Below are positions 10,052 through 21,291 of a stretch of DNA of 64,000 nucleotides, piece by piece (position 1 is the stretch's first letter; every line of letters begins with the position of its first letter). The translations under genes were made by a program, and so were the position numbers. The notes beneath the pieces were generated by a model that was not told the DNA's origin, made no database searches, and worked only from the letters and a program-made list of their open reading frames with translations. The stretch spans positions 3,658,001-3,722,000 of the forward strand of contig LSAX01000004.1 of NCBI GenBank assembly GCA_001557505.1, read 5' to 3'. Source of the DNA: Reticulascus tulasneorum (taxonomy: Eukaryota; Ascomycota; Sordariomycetes; Glomerellales; Reticulascaceae).

Positions 10052-12836
10052 GTTGGGCACGTCCTGTCCGTCGGACCGTCGCCGTCAAAGATGAACGTGA
10101 CTATTCGTGTAAATGGCAGGTGAGGACGTCAACGATTGGAGTTCGTTGCGATGCAGTCTCGTAGCCCTTCGGTTTGGGATCAACGATTGACGAATAAAGA
10201 ACCAAGCGACAAAGAATGGTAGGTGAGCAGCAGGCAATCCACCATTAATTAACCCTCTTCAAGAATCAAAGAAACGAATCGCCGAAATCCTCGCCCACTG
10301 AAATGGGGGTGGTGGTCTTTACTGAATTGGGCCTCGCGAACTCTAAGATGCTGACGTCTGATGCGAGAGAACTAAAAAGAGAACGAAACTTCCAAAATCC
10401 AAGTCAGGGCCCGCGCGAATGTACGTACGTGATTTTCAATGTTCTCGAGAATCTGACTGAAAAGAAAAACATCGAGGGCGAGAAACGTGTTTGGTTGTTT
10501 GCGGGTTCAGCATTTCGTCATTTAAACCAGGATCATGATTGTCATTGTGGACCTTTCAGGGGAAAGATTCGCACGACGTCTCCACTGAACTTTTATGGAG
10601 AGATAAGAATCTAGTTCGCCCTAGTGTGGTCTCTGTGTTAGGACGGAGTGCCGCGTCTTGGGCCAGTTAGGCCGTATCGATCGATGAATGGCCCCCCGGT
10701 TTCGATTGCTCTTCTGCCCTCAGATTCGCCCGAGAGAAGATTTGTGAGATTTTCTCGTACTCCATGGTACTATTATGGTAGTGTGGATGCGAATGGATCA
10801 ATGTAGATGGATGTGCCGTGCCCACCACTCCCCTTTGGATACCACGTCGACGTGGAGAAGCGCGAGGACCTAGGCCCCAAGTCCCAAGAGCCTGAGCAAT
10901 CTACGTTTTCAGCTTCTACCGGGGATTGAACAGCATTTCTACGGGCGAGAGCGGGATGGATAGTGTCGGACGGGGACACACGGGAGCTCGACGGTTGATG
11001 AGTGGGATCATGTCGACTGTTGGAAACGGGATTTCCCAGCCAGGGATGGCTCCTTATCTGGTGCTTCGCAGACGGTCCAAGCCTGGAGAATTGGCAGATC
11101 CTGATATTGATCCCGTTGATGGCCGATGAGCTGGCACCATACAAGAATAATGGAGCGAAAGGGAGAGCGACCGACAAAGAACACCCCCACACCAGCATCC
11201 TCCCACCTCCCTTCATCCATCCCATACAACATCCGTCAAATCAAGACACGAGGCGCTGAGGCTCCCCATGCCAGGGACCCCGTTCCTTGCCGATCGCCCC
11301 TCAAAACCAAACAAAGGAGAAGCCAAGGAGAGATACAAACCACACTCACCGGAGGAAAAAATCAACTGGAAAGAAACTAATGCGGCCATGCTCGTATCTG
11401 AAGCTCTGAAGGCCACCGTGCATACTCCGAACGAACTAGCGACTGTGCGAACCCGCCAATCCATACCAGGCTCGGGAATGCTTCAACTTCTGCCTCCTCT
11501 AAATAAAATCCAACGCCGTTGGCCCCTCCAAAGAAACGCCCATCCCCAACTTCGAGCCATGGCTGACGTCACAGGGTAGCGCCCTGTTCGCCCAGATTTT
11601 TGTCCCACTCACTTCCAATTGAAGCCCCTGATCCGGCGCCGGCCCACCGTCCCGATCGGGAGCTGCCACTGGCCTCCATGCCACCAGAGTCCCTGGAATG
11701 GAGCTGGGCGCATATCCATTCTCACGCTGTGTTGCTGTTCCCGCTGCACATCTCCTATCCAGTGCGCTTGATCGGGGGTTTCGGGGCCGCCATACGAAAC
11801 TTAAGTGCTAGACTAGGTGACTAGTAGGTAGGGTGTTGGAGATGATCCTAAAATAAAAAAGCCCGATGCACTAATCTGTACCGTCCTGAAAATCCTTCAA
11901 AATGCCAAGTGTTGGGACGCCACCCATTCTCGACTGTCATCCTGTCACCTTTCACATGCAGGTACAGTACAGACACACACTGAGCCGATCAAAAGCCCTG
12001 CACACCACCACGCGTGAACTCTCGCGGGTTATTGCGGCGCCACTCCCTGTGTACATTTGCAGGTACTGCTTTGATATTCATGGGAACATCAGTCACGAAA
12101 AAAGCTTGCCAATTCATCACAGCTTGCCTCTTGACTCGTGGCCAATCCCACCCATGACTTCATCTCACTGGCAGTCTCATTCCTCAAGAGGCTTCGGAAC
12201 ACGAACCCACCAAAAAGACGCCCCAACACTAACTAGACTAGTAAATCTTCGTCATCGCCACGTCCATGCGTGGATTGCAAGACGTTGGCCGCCACGCCAT
12301 ATCTGGCGCAACTCGCTTGGGACGCGATGTAGTCAGCCCCGTATAGAAACTGCTAATGCGAAACCCCAGCGGGCTGTCAACGTCCATTGAATGGCGAGGC
12401 TCCGTTTTTCTCTGGTCCGGAGGTTGTCTCCTCCCAGAAAAGGTAGCTCAGCCTCCCAAGTCTAAATGCAAGTGTGATAATATAAACAAGATTGGGACTG
12501 GGATCAGGGTACTGCATCTTGATGAAAATGCGCGTGGATCTGATCCAAATTCCCACCGCTTTTAGGATGCTTATCCACAAGGCTGAGCAACTATAGCACC
12601 ACGGCCCGTAAATACAAATGTGGGTTTATCGAGTTCATTTCTAAATCTTATGCTCCATTGTATAGCTTCTACACACTAGTAATCTCAGTCGCGATCCGAG
12701 AGGCCCGCGATCCCCATGTATTCTGTATTCTGTTGACACCTCGAAACCTCCACTGACGTAGTCAGCTCCACCGTCATTTCCACCGGTCCACTGAGCACGG
12801 AAGCGAGCCACAGCAGGCGATGCACTGGCTCGTGCA
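10052..12836. other. long intergenic region upstream of the channel gene
   Basis: About 2.8 kb between the start of the channel gene and the 3' end of the glucosidase gene, both on the minus strand. The open frames inside (103 and 162 residues at most) are low-complexity or unrelated to any family I know. It probably contains a long 5' UTR and promoter. A non-coding transcript cannot be ruled out from sequence. Confidence 0.55.
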
Positions 12837-15800
12837 TTACGCAGCCTTGACGCTCCAGTCCTCTCCAATTCGTGCCCCGACTCTCCCCACCACCGCATAC
12901 GCTGCGCGGCCCTTCTCGGCCGGGAAGAATTTGACGCTGGCAGACCATGTCCGGCCCTCCGACTCGACCTGCACCTCCTTCTTGTTCCACGATGCCGGTG
13001 CGCCAACGATGATGATCTTGTCAACGTACACCTCCTTCATCTGCTTCAACCAGGACCCGGCCTTGATTGCCTTTGCATCCCGGCTTTCCGCGTCCACAGA
13101 TGACATGGCGTTGCCGCTAAAGCTAAATTTGCGGTAGATGTATTGCCCCTTCTCGAAGTCGAAAGAGTCGCCGTCATCAACGTACAGCTCACCCTCTGAA
13201 CCGCCCTTCTTGGCTACCGACACCACTAGAGTGTAATCGTCATATTTCATAAGAGAGCTGGATCGACGTGGTGTGTCACGGCGGGGGAATATGTGACCGC
13301 CACGCGACAAAAGGGCAACTTGGTCCAGCGGTGTGGAGACAGTAAGATGCTTGCCCTTGTGTGTGGGTAGTACCTGGTAAGAGAAGTAGTCGTAGTAGAC
13401 CTCGTCGTCAGGGATGTAAATGTCCACGGAATCCTTATCTTTCTCAATCACTGGCTTGTGGAGAAGACCAGTGGAGCCCACGAAAAGCTGATCGTCAATG
13501 CCGAAGCTGCCTTCGTCAGATGGGTGAGTCCAGAATAAGGGGCGGACAATCGGGCTGCCGTCTCGATGAGCGTGGAAGAAGGCCGTATACCAGGAAGGAA
13601 GCAAGCTGTATCTGAGACGAAGAGCGGCAGTGACGATGGCGGTGTACGGCTCACCAAGAAGATAAGGTTCACGGCGACGAGAATCGATGTGGGCGTGCCC
13701 TCGGAAGAATGGATAAAAGGCGCCGCCTTGGTACCATCGGGCCATCAATTCGGGCTCGGGGTTGCCGAAGAAGCCGCCGACATCAGCCCCGGAGAACGGG
13801 AACCCGGCAATTCCTTGACTGAGAATCATAGGAACAGATGCACCAAGATGCTCCCATGAAGCCTGGTTGTCGCCCGTCCACATTGCACCGAACTTTTGCG
13901 ATCCGGCGAAGAATGAACGAGTCAGAACGAAAGGTCTTCGAAGCTCGCCCTTCTTTCGAGAGAGCAAGGCTTGGTAAGTTGCGTTGTGGAAGGTCATTCC
14001 ATTCATGTTGTGCACGTCACGGTGCTCCCAATTGCCGTGGTGGAGATTGTCCTTGGGCATGGTTACCTCGGGACCATTGAAGACAGAAGGCTCGTTCATG
14101 TCGTTCCAGATGAAGGTATTCTCGGCAGTGCCCTTGAAGTTGGCGTAATCGAAGAGACTCTTCCACCAGTCGATAGCCTTGGGGTTGAAGCAGTCGATCC
14201 AGTGAGACGAACCGGGCCAGCACCAGCCTTCAAAGATGTTGCCATCTTTGTTACGGACAGCAAGTTCTTTGGACTTCATCTCAGATACAACATGATAGCT
14301 ATCCTCATTCTTGATGTGAGGGTCAATAATGAGGACCAGTTTCCGGCCATGTTCGTCCAAGTGGTTGCCCATGGAGATTGGGTCCTTGAACATATCCTTG
14401 TCCCAGGTGAAATACTTCTTGCCTTCCGTGTATTCAATATCAAGCCAGATGACATCATAAGGAATTTTAAACTTATCCATCTTGCGATCGACATCCTTGA
14501 CATCATCATCAGAGACGTAGTTCCAGCGGCATTGGTGGTAACCGATAGCGAACTCCTGGGGCATCGCAGTGTACCCGGTGAGCTCGGCATAGTTTTTGGT
14601 CAAGTCTTTGGGCGTAGGTCCGAGAAAGACGAAGACGTCAAGAAGGCCACTCTCTGAAATCCAGTGAGTATGAGTGCTGGTTTTCGCACCAATTCCGAGA
14701 GTCAAGGGATTGACATTGTCCTTGCCCTTGGTGATATCAATCCAGGTCTCCGCGGCGTTCATCCAGAAAACACCGACGGTCGAATCCTTTCGGTGGGCTT
14801 GCATGAAGGGGATTGCTCCGTATAGGGTCATGGGACTGTCCAAAACGTACTCGAAGACGTCGGAGTTGTATAGTCTGTACGGCTCGTCGTAGTTACCCTC
14901 TCCGCCACGAGTCTCCTTCAGTGATAGGGGTCCAGCGTGGGACGGGATGCCGTAGACATGGTCGTATCCAGCGAACGTGATATCCAGGGCAACACTCTCC
15001 GGGCCTCTCGGCTTGGTGTCGGTATTGCCACCAAACGACTCATCCCACCAAGTGCTCTCGTCTTCGCCCTTTGGTTCTTCTTGCTTTATTTCCTCCTGAG
15101 CTTCTGTCGAGGTCTCCTCTCCCTCCTTCTTTTCTTCCACGACCTTGTCCACCTTTTGTCTCCAGTGCTCCATGTTCAACAAGCCTCGGTCGTTGAACTT
15201 GACCTGAGAGGAACCATCTCGCTTGAAGTCAACGCCGAAAGGCGAAAATTTGATGACAGCTTCAAACTTCAACGATGGCCCGTACTGGACGGTTATTTGT
15301 GTTTTGTCTTGGTGGACGACCTTCGCGTCCTTGTCCAAGGTCAGGCCCCCGACAATGACCAGCTTCTCAACTTCATTGTATCGTTCTTTTCTGGCAGCGC
15401 TGTTATGCCGCAGCTCGATCTCTTGTTTTTGGCGCTTCTCCTCGTCCACAGTCACTCTTGCAGTCCCTGATTCGAGGAAGGAGACGGTGATTGGCAGGCG
15501 GACGGTTTCGGTCTTGCCGTTGATGCTTTTCAGGATGACGGCTTGGAGCTGTCCATCCTTGAAGGAGGCTGATTCGGGCAAAATGGAGTACGGCGTCTCC
15601 CACAATGATCCTAGGTTGTTGGCGGTGTCGGCATAATCGCGATTGCGTTTGCAGAAGCCAGCCTGGTTGCACTTCTTGAAATCATGTTCTTTCACCATGA
15701 CTTCGCAATATGTGAGCAGGTCTCCCTAGGATATCAATGGGCTAGTGGCGCTTCGAAAGGCTTACCTGCTGGTTGTATCAGGCAACTGAACGTTGCGAGA

Positions 15801-15850
15801 AGGCTGAAGAAAGCTGTCCATTTCCAGGACAGCTGACTTGATGACCTCAT
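12837..15850 (-). CDS. rot2: ER glucosidase II alpha subunit (GH31)
   Basis: Trims the two inner alpha-1,3-glucoses from N-glycans in the endoplasmic reticulum, working with a beta subunit. Two exons, 15850-15766 and 15700-12837, are split by intron 15701-15765 (GTAAGC...GAAG) and give 982 residues. The short first exon matters: it encodes a signal peptide (WTAFFSLLATFSCLIQ), so starting at the ATG at 15698 would give a protein without one. The mature N-terminus VKEHDFKKCNQAGFC is the conserved cysteine motif of this subunit. GH31 landmarks are WLDIEYTEGKKYFTWD, the nucleophile Asp in WNDMNEPSVF (about residue 562) and the acid/base Asp in MWTGDNQASWEHL (about 639). An acidic Glu/Lys insert near 215-240 is usual. 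It diverges from the NDK gene across a short shared promoter region. Confidence 0.96.
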
Positions 15851-16682
15851 GACGCGGAGGTCGCCGTGATTTTGAGTAGACGCAAAAATTAAGAAAAGAT
15901 GGATAATTCAAGCATCAATTGTGTACATGAAGAACAGATAAAGATGCTTTTCGACGTTTCCCCCCCTTTTGCTTGTCGAGTTGCAATGCAGAGGATTCGG
16001 TCGTCTCACTGTTATTCCCCTTCCATCGAAGGCAAAAGCTGTCCCTTTCGATAGCTCCCAATCAGGCTTAGCGTTGGCTCTGGCTAAATTCTGCGACACC
16101 CAGGGGCATGCTTGGCAGACCTGATATATGGGTATCTACAGTATAGACATAAATCTTGGATTTGAAGATCTTGAGTCTTTCTTCTCCTGCACCTATCTAT
16201 ATAAAACGAGAGTGCGCATATTCAATTTGTTAGCAGAAGTATCTTAGCCTTGATCTGAACAGTAAAAAGACTTTGGATCATATCATGTATGTCGATGGAT
16301 TCGTAGCCCAATGCGATACTTTAGGGAAGGCAGATCTCAAAACTGCATACTCGACAACCGAGGCGCTAAATCACAGTGTGTATAGAAATATGCAATGCAC
16401 TTAAATACTGTACATTTCTTCCAGGACAGCAACATGGAAAGATCATCTCCGACAGCAACCCGAGTCTCGGTTGCTTTCACTGGTGCCTCCAGACAGCTTT
16501 CTTCGTGCGGTGTCTTTTCTTTTCGTCTCTTTATGACTGCTTAGAATACTGATTATACCACTACTCGTTGTTGTCTCTTGTCACCTGCCAAAGTGAAACC
16601 GACAGCTAATACAGTCTCTATCCATCAGTCACAAGCTTGTTGCACTGTATCTTCCCAGCTTATGTAAGCACAATCAGTCCAA
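15851..16682. promoter_or_regulatory. divergent promoter region, glucosidase II alpha / NDK
   Basis: 832 bases between two divergent start codons. It must hold both core promoters and 5' leaders. A TATATAAAA-like stretch lies at about 16198-16206. No coding frame of note. Confidence 0.5.
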
Positions 16683-17842
16683 ATGGCAGAACCCCGCCAT
16701 GAGAAAAAGGACCCCGCCACGAGTCCCAGTCGCACCAAAACGGTGCCCGCCGCCGCAGAGGGCAGTCAAGCTGGCCGCCAGACAGCTGAAAAATTACCCC
16801 CACCAATTTTCTTAATTCTTGCCCTCCTCTTCGGACTCTACATTCTCTTCTCCTCCAGTCAACCATCCAAGTCTTTTTCTCTGACCGTCCCTTCTGATAT
16901 CACCAATCCTACCTACCAGGAAGCAGCAAGCACCACCAAGTCTTCACTTTCACAGATTCAGACCAACTACTCCGCCATGTCTACCGCCGAGCAGACGTTT
17001 GTTACCTACCCCGCCATTTTGGCCTAAGGAGACGCAGGACTTGCTGACCGGCTTGTAGCTTCATTGCCATTAAGCCCGACGGTGTTCAGGTACGTCGTCT
17101 CTCTGGGAAACTAGCCGGCGAGTGATAGCGATGGAAGCTGACTGCAATTCTAGCGTGGCCTAGTCGGTCCCATCATCTCCCGCTTCGAGAACCGAGGGTG
17201 AGCCCAGTCCATCAATTGACACATTCACCGCCGGAACGCTAACCAGCTTCCTCACAGCTTCAAACTCGCTGCCATCAAGCTCGTGTCTCCTTCCAAGGAG
17301 CACCTCGAGTCTCACTGTGTGCCACGCCATCTATCTACTCGTTATACCCAACAATGCTGATCGTCTTTAAGATGCCGACCTCAAGGACAAGCCTTTCTTC
17401 CCCAGTCTGATCACATGTACGTGCTCCCGTCAAGTAACACTCCACCCGCCCTAACGAAACATTTAGACATGCTCAGCGGCCCCATCGTCGCCATGGTCTG
17501 GGAAGGTGCTGATGCCGTCAAGACTGGCCGATGTGAGTCTCCACTTTTGTCCCGAGTCTCGACCTCGCTAACCACCGGGCCCACGTAGCCATTCTCGGCG
17601 CCACCAACCCTCTCGCCTCCGCCCCCGGCACCATTCGAGGTAAATAACCCCATTTCTCTTCTGACGTGGCTCCTTCGTCTAATCCTAGGCCAGGTGACTA
17701 TGCACTTCATATGGGGAGAAACGTTTGTCACGGATCTGATAGCGTTGAAAACGCCAAGAAGGAGATCAGCCTTTGGTTCAAGGATACCGATCTCGTCAGC
17801 TGGAAGTCTGCTCAGTTCGACTGGGTGTACGAGAAGGCTTAG
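16683..17842 (+). CDS. ndk-1: nucleoside diphosphate kinase, with in-frame membrane-anchor extension
   Basis: Transfers the gamma-phosphate between nucleoside tri- and diphosphates through a phospho-histidine. The canonical 154-residue kinase starts at the ATG at 16977. It uses eight exon pieces: 16977-16996, 17059-17089, 17154-17197, 17258-17316, 17372-17416, 17467-17532, 17589-17639 and 17694-17842. All seven introns are GT-AG and the phases close exactly. Signature segments are [25 protein letters not shown] and the active-site histidine in [12 protein letters not shown]. The same frame is open upstream to another ATG at 16683, adding 98 residues: a charged tail, one membrane span ([20 protein letters not shown]) and a Ser/Thr-rich linker. 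The full-length form would have 252 residues. Which start is used is undecided; both may be. Confidence 0.93.
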
Positions 17843-17984
17843 AGTCTTACAAATATGATACATCTCTATCTTGCCAAGCTGGGATAGGGTGGTTGCCGTC
17901 TTTTGTCGATAGATGATGAAGAAAATTGCACCAAAATATACAAACATAGCTTTGAGGGCTCAAATTAGTATGAATTAAGCCTTG

Positions 17985-18707
17985 TCATCGTCTGAATATC
18001 CCCGTCGCCCGTCCCATTACAGCTGCGAACCACGGCGTTGCCCATACGCTGACCAGTATCCTCGCTGGCAGAAATGCCTTTGTGATCGCCCATGCTAGGG
18101 CGACTTCTACGACCACTTTGTACTTCCCATCTCCACTCCGCCATCTCTCTAATACATCCTGAGTCTCCCTGACAGCATCTGCCGTCGGTTCAGTGCGAGA
18201 AGAGTCATAATTCACCCTTAATCTCCCCTCTGTCTTCTCCCACCTGCTCCCAACCTCCTGTGTCTCGTTGCCTGTAGCAGCCAGCTCCCGGCTCATAGCG
18301 CCCTTGTCCTTCTCGTCATTATCTTCCCCCCCAAACCCAAACCAAGCCTTTCTTGTAAAGTACCGCTCTGCCTTCCCAACTCCATCGCGAACGTACGTCG
18401 CCCAATGCCCGGTCACGTACTCCAGCGGCACGTAGTTCGTGTAGTGAAACAGGCCGAACAGCGCGACCACGGGGACGATGGCGGTGATTTCATGGAGGAT
18501 GAGAAACGAGACTATATGCGAGACAGGTGCTTTTCGGAGTCCGCTCGTGTATTTCTGTAGTCGACGGGGGAGGCGGGAGAGAATGCGGTCGGCGCGCGTA
18601 GATTTCGAAGACGTCGATTCGCTTCGCCCGGATGTTGTGGGTCTTGGTCTGTACCTTGCCTGGCGGAGGGAGATGCGGCCATTGGCTAGTATGCTGCGTG
18701 AAAACAT
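17985..18707 (-). CDS. predicted mitochondrial inner-membrane protein of unknown function
   Basis: Single exon, 240 residues. The frame is open to 18740, but the first ATG is at 18707. The N-terminus (MFSRSILANGRISLRQARYR) is rich in Arg and Ser and free of acidic residues, as in a mitochondrial targeting peptide. A hydrophobic segment (HIVSFLILHEITAIVPVVALFGLFHYTNY) and a second one near the C-terminus (VVVEVALAWAITKAFLPARILVSVWATPWF) predict two membrane passes. A charged loop lies between them. The sequence resembles fungal mitochondrial proteins of no known function; I cannot name the family with confidence. It converges on the NDK gene with 142 bases between the stops. Confidence 0.8.
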   Translation of the reverse strand: MFSRSILANGRISLRQARYRPRPTTSGRSESTSSKSTRADRILSRLPRRLQKYTSGLRKAPVSHIVSFLILHEITAIVPVVALFGLFHYTNYVPLEYVTGHWATYVRDGVGKAERYFTRKAWFGFGGEDNDEKDKGAMSRELAATGNETQEVGSRWEKTEGRLRVNYDSSRTEPTADAVRETQDVLERWRSGDGKYKVVVEVALAWAITKAFLPARILVSVWATPWFAAVMGRATGIFRR

Positions 18708-19774
18708 GTTCGTAGCTGGCCTAAAAAGGCTGCAGTTCAATGTTAAGTCATGATCGCATGGATTTGAGGTTCGTTACTCTATTGACGGTGGTCGAACAAT
18801 CCGGAGATAGGGTCAGACATCGAGATTGCTCCGCCCGTAATGGAAAGTTGCCAGCTGACGTCAGCTGCAGCACCTAACTGCTAAACACGGAAGGTCAACC
18901 TGAATACTCAGATATTCGTGATAATATTAAGCCGAATATGTAGCTGAATAGTCAGGATATTCAAGTTGGTATTGAGCTGAATATACAGCTGAATATTCAA
19001 ACACTCGTATGAATATCTACTGGAATATTCAATGACCCTCGACCATAACAGTCTTGGAGAAAACTCGCGATAGGCACTGGAATAGCCAGCTGTCAGCCCA
19101 ACAATTCAAACAGTTTTGGAGCCACGTCTTCTAGCCCTTCATTCATCAACTGTCTACTATAATAAGTAGCAATAGATGAAATACGTAAACTCTTTTTGGA
19201 ACTATCTATGCATGTTCCGCAGCTCCTGGGGCAGGACAAGCATTTGACCGGCCCACAAATTCCCACAACTCTACTTTCATTTAGAAGAAATGACGTAAAT
19301 AAAGCACCAGATGAAGTATATCGACCTCATCCATTCTCTTGTCGGACTAAAATGTGTGCAACGATCAGGGGTCAAATTCATCTGCTGCGCCTCCGTTGAG
19401 TCATCTCCTGAGCCAACCTGATATTCATCATCACCTGCATGCCAGTCTCAGGATCACTCAGTCATGCCCCAGATGAATGGGTGGAATGTAGTTAATAAAG
19501 TATGTTGAATTCTATCTACTCTGCTGTCGACGGCGTCGATTCGCTTGGCTATTGGCGTCCTCGTATGCCCAATTCGAATTCAGGAATCCCAGACTTCTTG
19601 TATCTGAATTCAACTCCTGATGCACTCCCTCGTCGAAGTTTGACAGTCGAGAATTCGGTAGCTCGCTTTCAAGCCAGGATGCTTTCATACACCAAGAGAC
19701 GTTAGCATTTGAAAAATAGAAGCACTGAGTGCTGAGGCCCACGTCTACACCCAGATTGAACTCACTTACCCCAC
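18708..19774. other. AT-rich intergenic region
   Basis: No credible gene. It contains the GAATATTC-type repeat cluster listed separately and scattered short open frames without family resemblance. Confidence 0.6.
18896..19034. repeat. cluster of degenerate palindromic GAATATTC / AGCTGAATA motifs
   Basis: About 140 bases packed with variants of TGAATATTCA. Exact GAATATTC occurs at 18991-18998 and 19023-19030. The unit AGCTGAATA recurs three times at 18942-18995. Spacing is irregular, so this is not a simple tandem array. A related cluster lies at 27640-27750. Confidence 0.6.
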
Positions 19775-20217
19775 TTATTCTTCCATAACATCGAACTGGT
19801 TTTCATCTTCCTTCTTCTTCATCTCGGAAGACTGAGAACCGGGGGCTGCGAATCTATTTGCTGCTTGCTGGAGCCGGGCTACATAGGAGTCTTCCTGCGC
19901 TATGGCAGGGTTGGTGATGCCTTCCTTGACGATGGCATATAGTTTTCGAAGACTCTTCCGTTCTGAGTCTTTGAGTACTGCAGTCTCCGTAGTGTATGGG
20001 CGAGGCTTTTCAGCCCATTTGCGAGTGGTTTCCAGCAGTTGAGAAGTCTCCTCTTCCAGTTGTGACTCTTGTTGCTGTGTCGACTGCTGTGCTTGCTTTC
20101 GCTTTCGATCTCGGCCCGAAGCTGCTTGATGTTTCGAACGCATTGCTTTAATTTTTGGCTCTCTTTCTCCACCAAGCCATCCAACCCTTCGAACTGGGGG
20201 AGAATTAGGGCTTCCAT
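19775..20217 (-). pseudogene. coiled-coil protein gene with an apparent frameshift
   Basis: Two overlapping frames each look coding over a different part. From the ATG at 20217 one frame gives a Leu/Glu/Lys-rich helical start (MEALILPQFEGLDGLVEK, then KLKQCVRNIKQLRAEIES). From about 20105 the frame one base away takes over (STQQQESQLEEETSQLLE, then ETAVLKDSERKSLRKLYA) and runs to the stop at 19775. No GT-AG intron can join them; the switch falls in a GAAAGC-rich tract at about 20095-20112. The second frame stays open upstream to 20428, but that part reads like untranslated DNA. I do not recognise the family. It may be a slipped gene, a sequencing error, or a smaller gene starting at an ATG inside the second frame (MRSKHQAASG). 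Confidence 0.45.
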
Positions 20218-20594
20218 ATTTCTCGTAATTGGGACGATGGTTCAAGTGAGAGGGAGAAAATGACTTGTGTATGGAGACGGAAGGTGCAAGGTGAAGAAAA
20301 CTTAATGGTGCTGATGTTGAAGGGGATTTTTCTATCCGTACCTTAGGCAGGTAGGTAGGTAGATATTCAAATCCACCGTTGTGATGGCCAACTGAGATTC
20401 TGTCGTTCCTTCCCATTTTGAAGAGCAAAAAGTGAGTTGGTAACTACCTAAGGTAAGGCACAGATCACTCCCAACTTATTAGTATATTACAACCCCCAAG
20501 CTCTTCATTAATTCAAACTTGGTCTTGCGAGAATCTCTCCATATAGAATCAACGGTGGGTTTCGACGAGAGTCCTCACTCCACCAAGTCATCTA
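20218..20594. other. divergent intergenic
   Basis: Upstream of both the minus-strand coiled-coil gene and the tiny plus-strand gene. It contains a run of GTAGGTAGGTAG-type repeats at about 20347-20362, common in fungal promoters. No gene seen. Confidence 0.5.
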
Positions 20595-20935
20595 TGCCAG
20601 CCACCATCAAACTCCTGACACAGTGCATAGCTCGTTTACGCCCAGACAATTTATCATCGAACATGCCTCCACTCGAAGCTCTCGTGACTTGACGTCCCCA
20701 ATTTGCAGATATTGCCGAAGGTAGCTTGAATGGAGAGGATTATGTGGTGCGCATGGAGGAGTATGGATCTCTAGATGAGGACGCAAATGCACGTATCGAG
20801 GACAATGCCGACGTCGTCGTGGAAAAGGGAGAGCTGTGAGCAAACCAGTACGAAGTGAACATGCCTTTACGTTGTAATATTCACAGGATTCACAGGCTGC
20901 AACCCTCTGTTTCTGCAGATAATAGAGATCTTTGA
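20595..20935 (+). CDS. 71-residue protein of unknown function, three exons
   Basis: The exons are too short to stand out as open frames, but splicing is convincing: 20595-20634, 20709-20835 and 20887-20935. Introns 20635-20708 and 20836-20886 are GT-AG; the second begins GTGAGC and ends TTCACAG, and the phases close to 72 codons. The product starts MPATIKLLTQCIAHIAEGSL, has an acidic middle (EEYGSLDEDANARIEDNADV) and ends VSADNRDL. There is no signal peptide and no membrane segment. The reading is supported by low-entropy protein-like composition and by two independent splice phases, not by a recognised family. An unseen upstream exon is possible. No function is proposed. Confidence 0.55.
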
Positions 20936-21291
20936 TATGTAATTAGGGCAGATGACACCAAATGGCAGTCGCACGACAAAAGTCGGTGAATCGCAGGCAT
21001 GGAAGACTCGACTTACAAACTAATCATCCTTGCGAATCGGCCGCACCAATTGTGCGGCTCGGGTAACTGGTAGAATCGTGATGGAAATGTATTGAGAGAA
21101 CAGGGAGGGAAAGAAGATAGAGAGATCTATTGCCACTCGACTAACTGACTAATAAAGAGAGGATTCCAACCAGCATTTGGTTTCCCACCCATAGCCTTGT
21201 TCGCCCTTTTGCCGTCTAGTTTAGGCTTGTCCTGCACCACAGCAAGATCCTTAAGCATATCATGGAGGCTGCAAGGATATGTTGTGTTCCC
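20936..21291. other. convergent intergenic
   Basis: Short stretch between the tiny plus-strand gene and the disrupted minus-strand gene. Nothing recognised. Confidence 0.5.

Noticed and set aside
12440..12460. A-box-like GGTAGCTCAG resembling a tRNA start
   Set aside because: No matching B box (GGTTCRANNCC) at the required distance.
13971..14657. 228-codon plus-strand open frame
   Set aside because: Antisense to glucosidase II alpha; no start context or domain.
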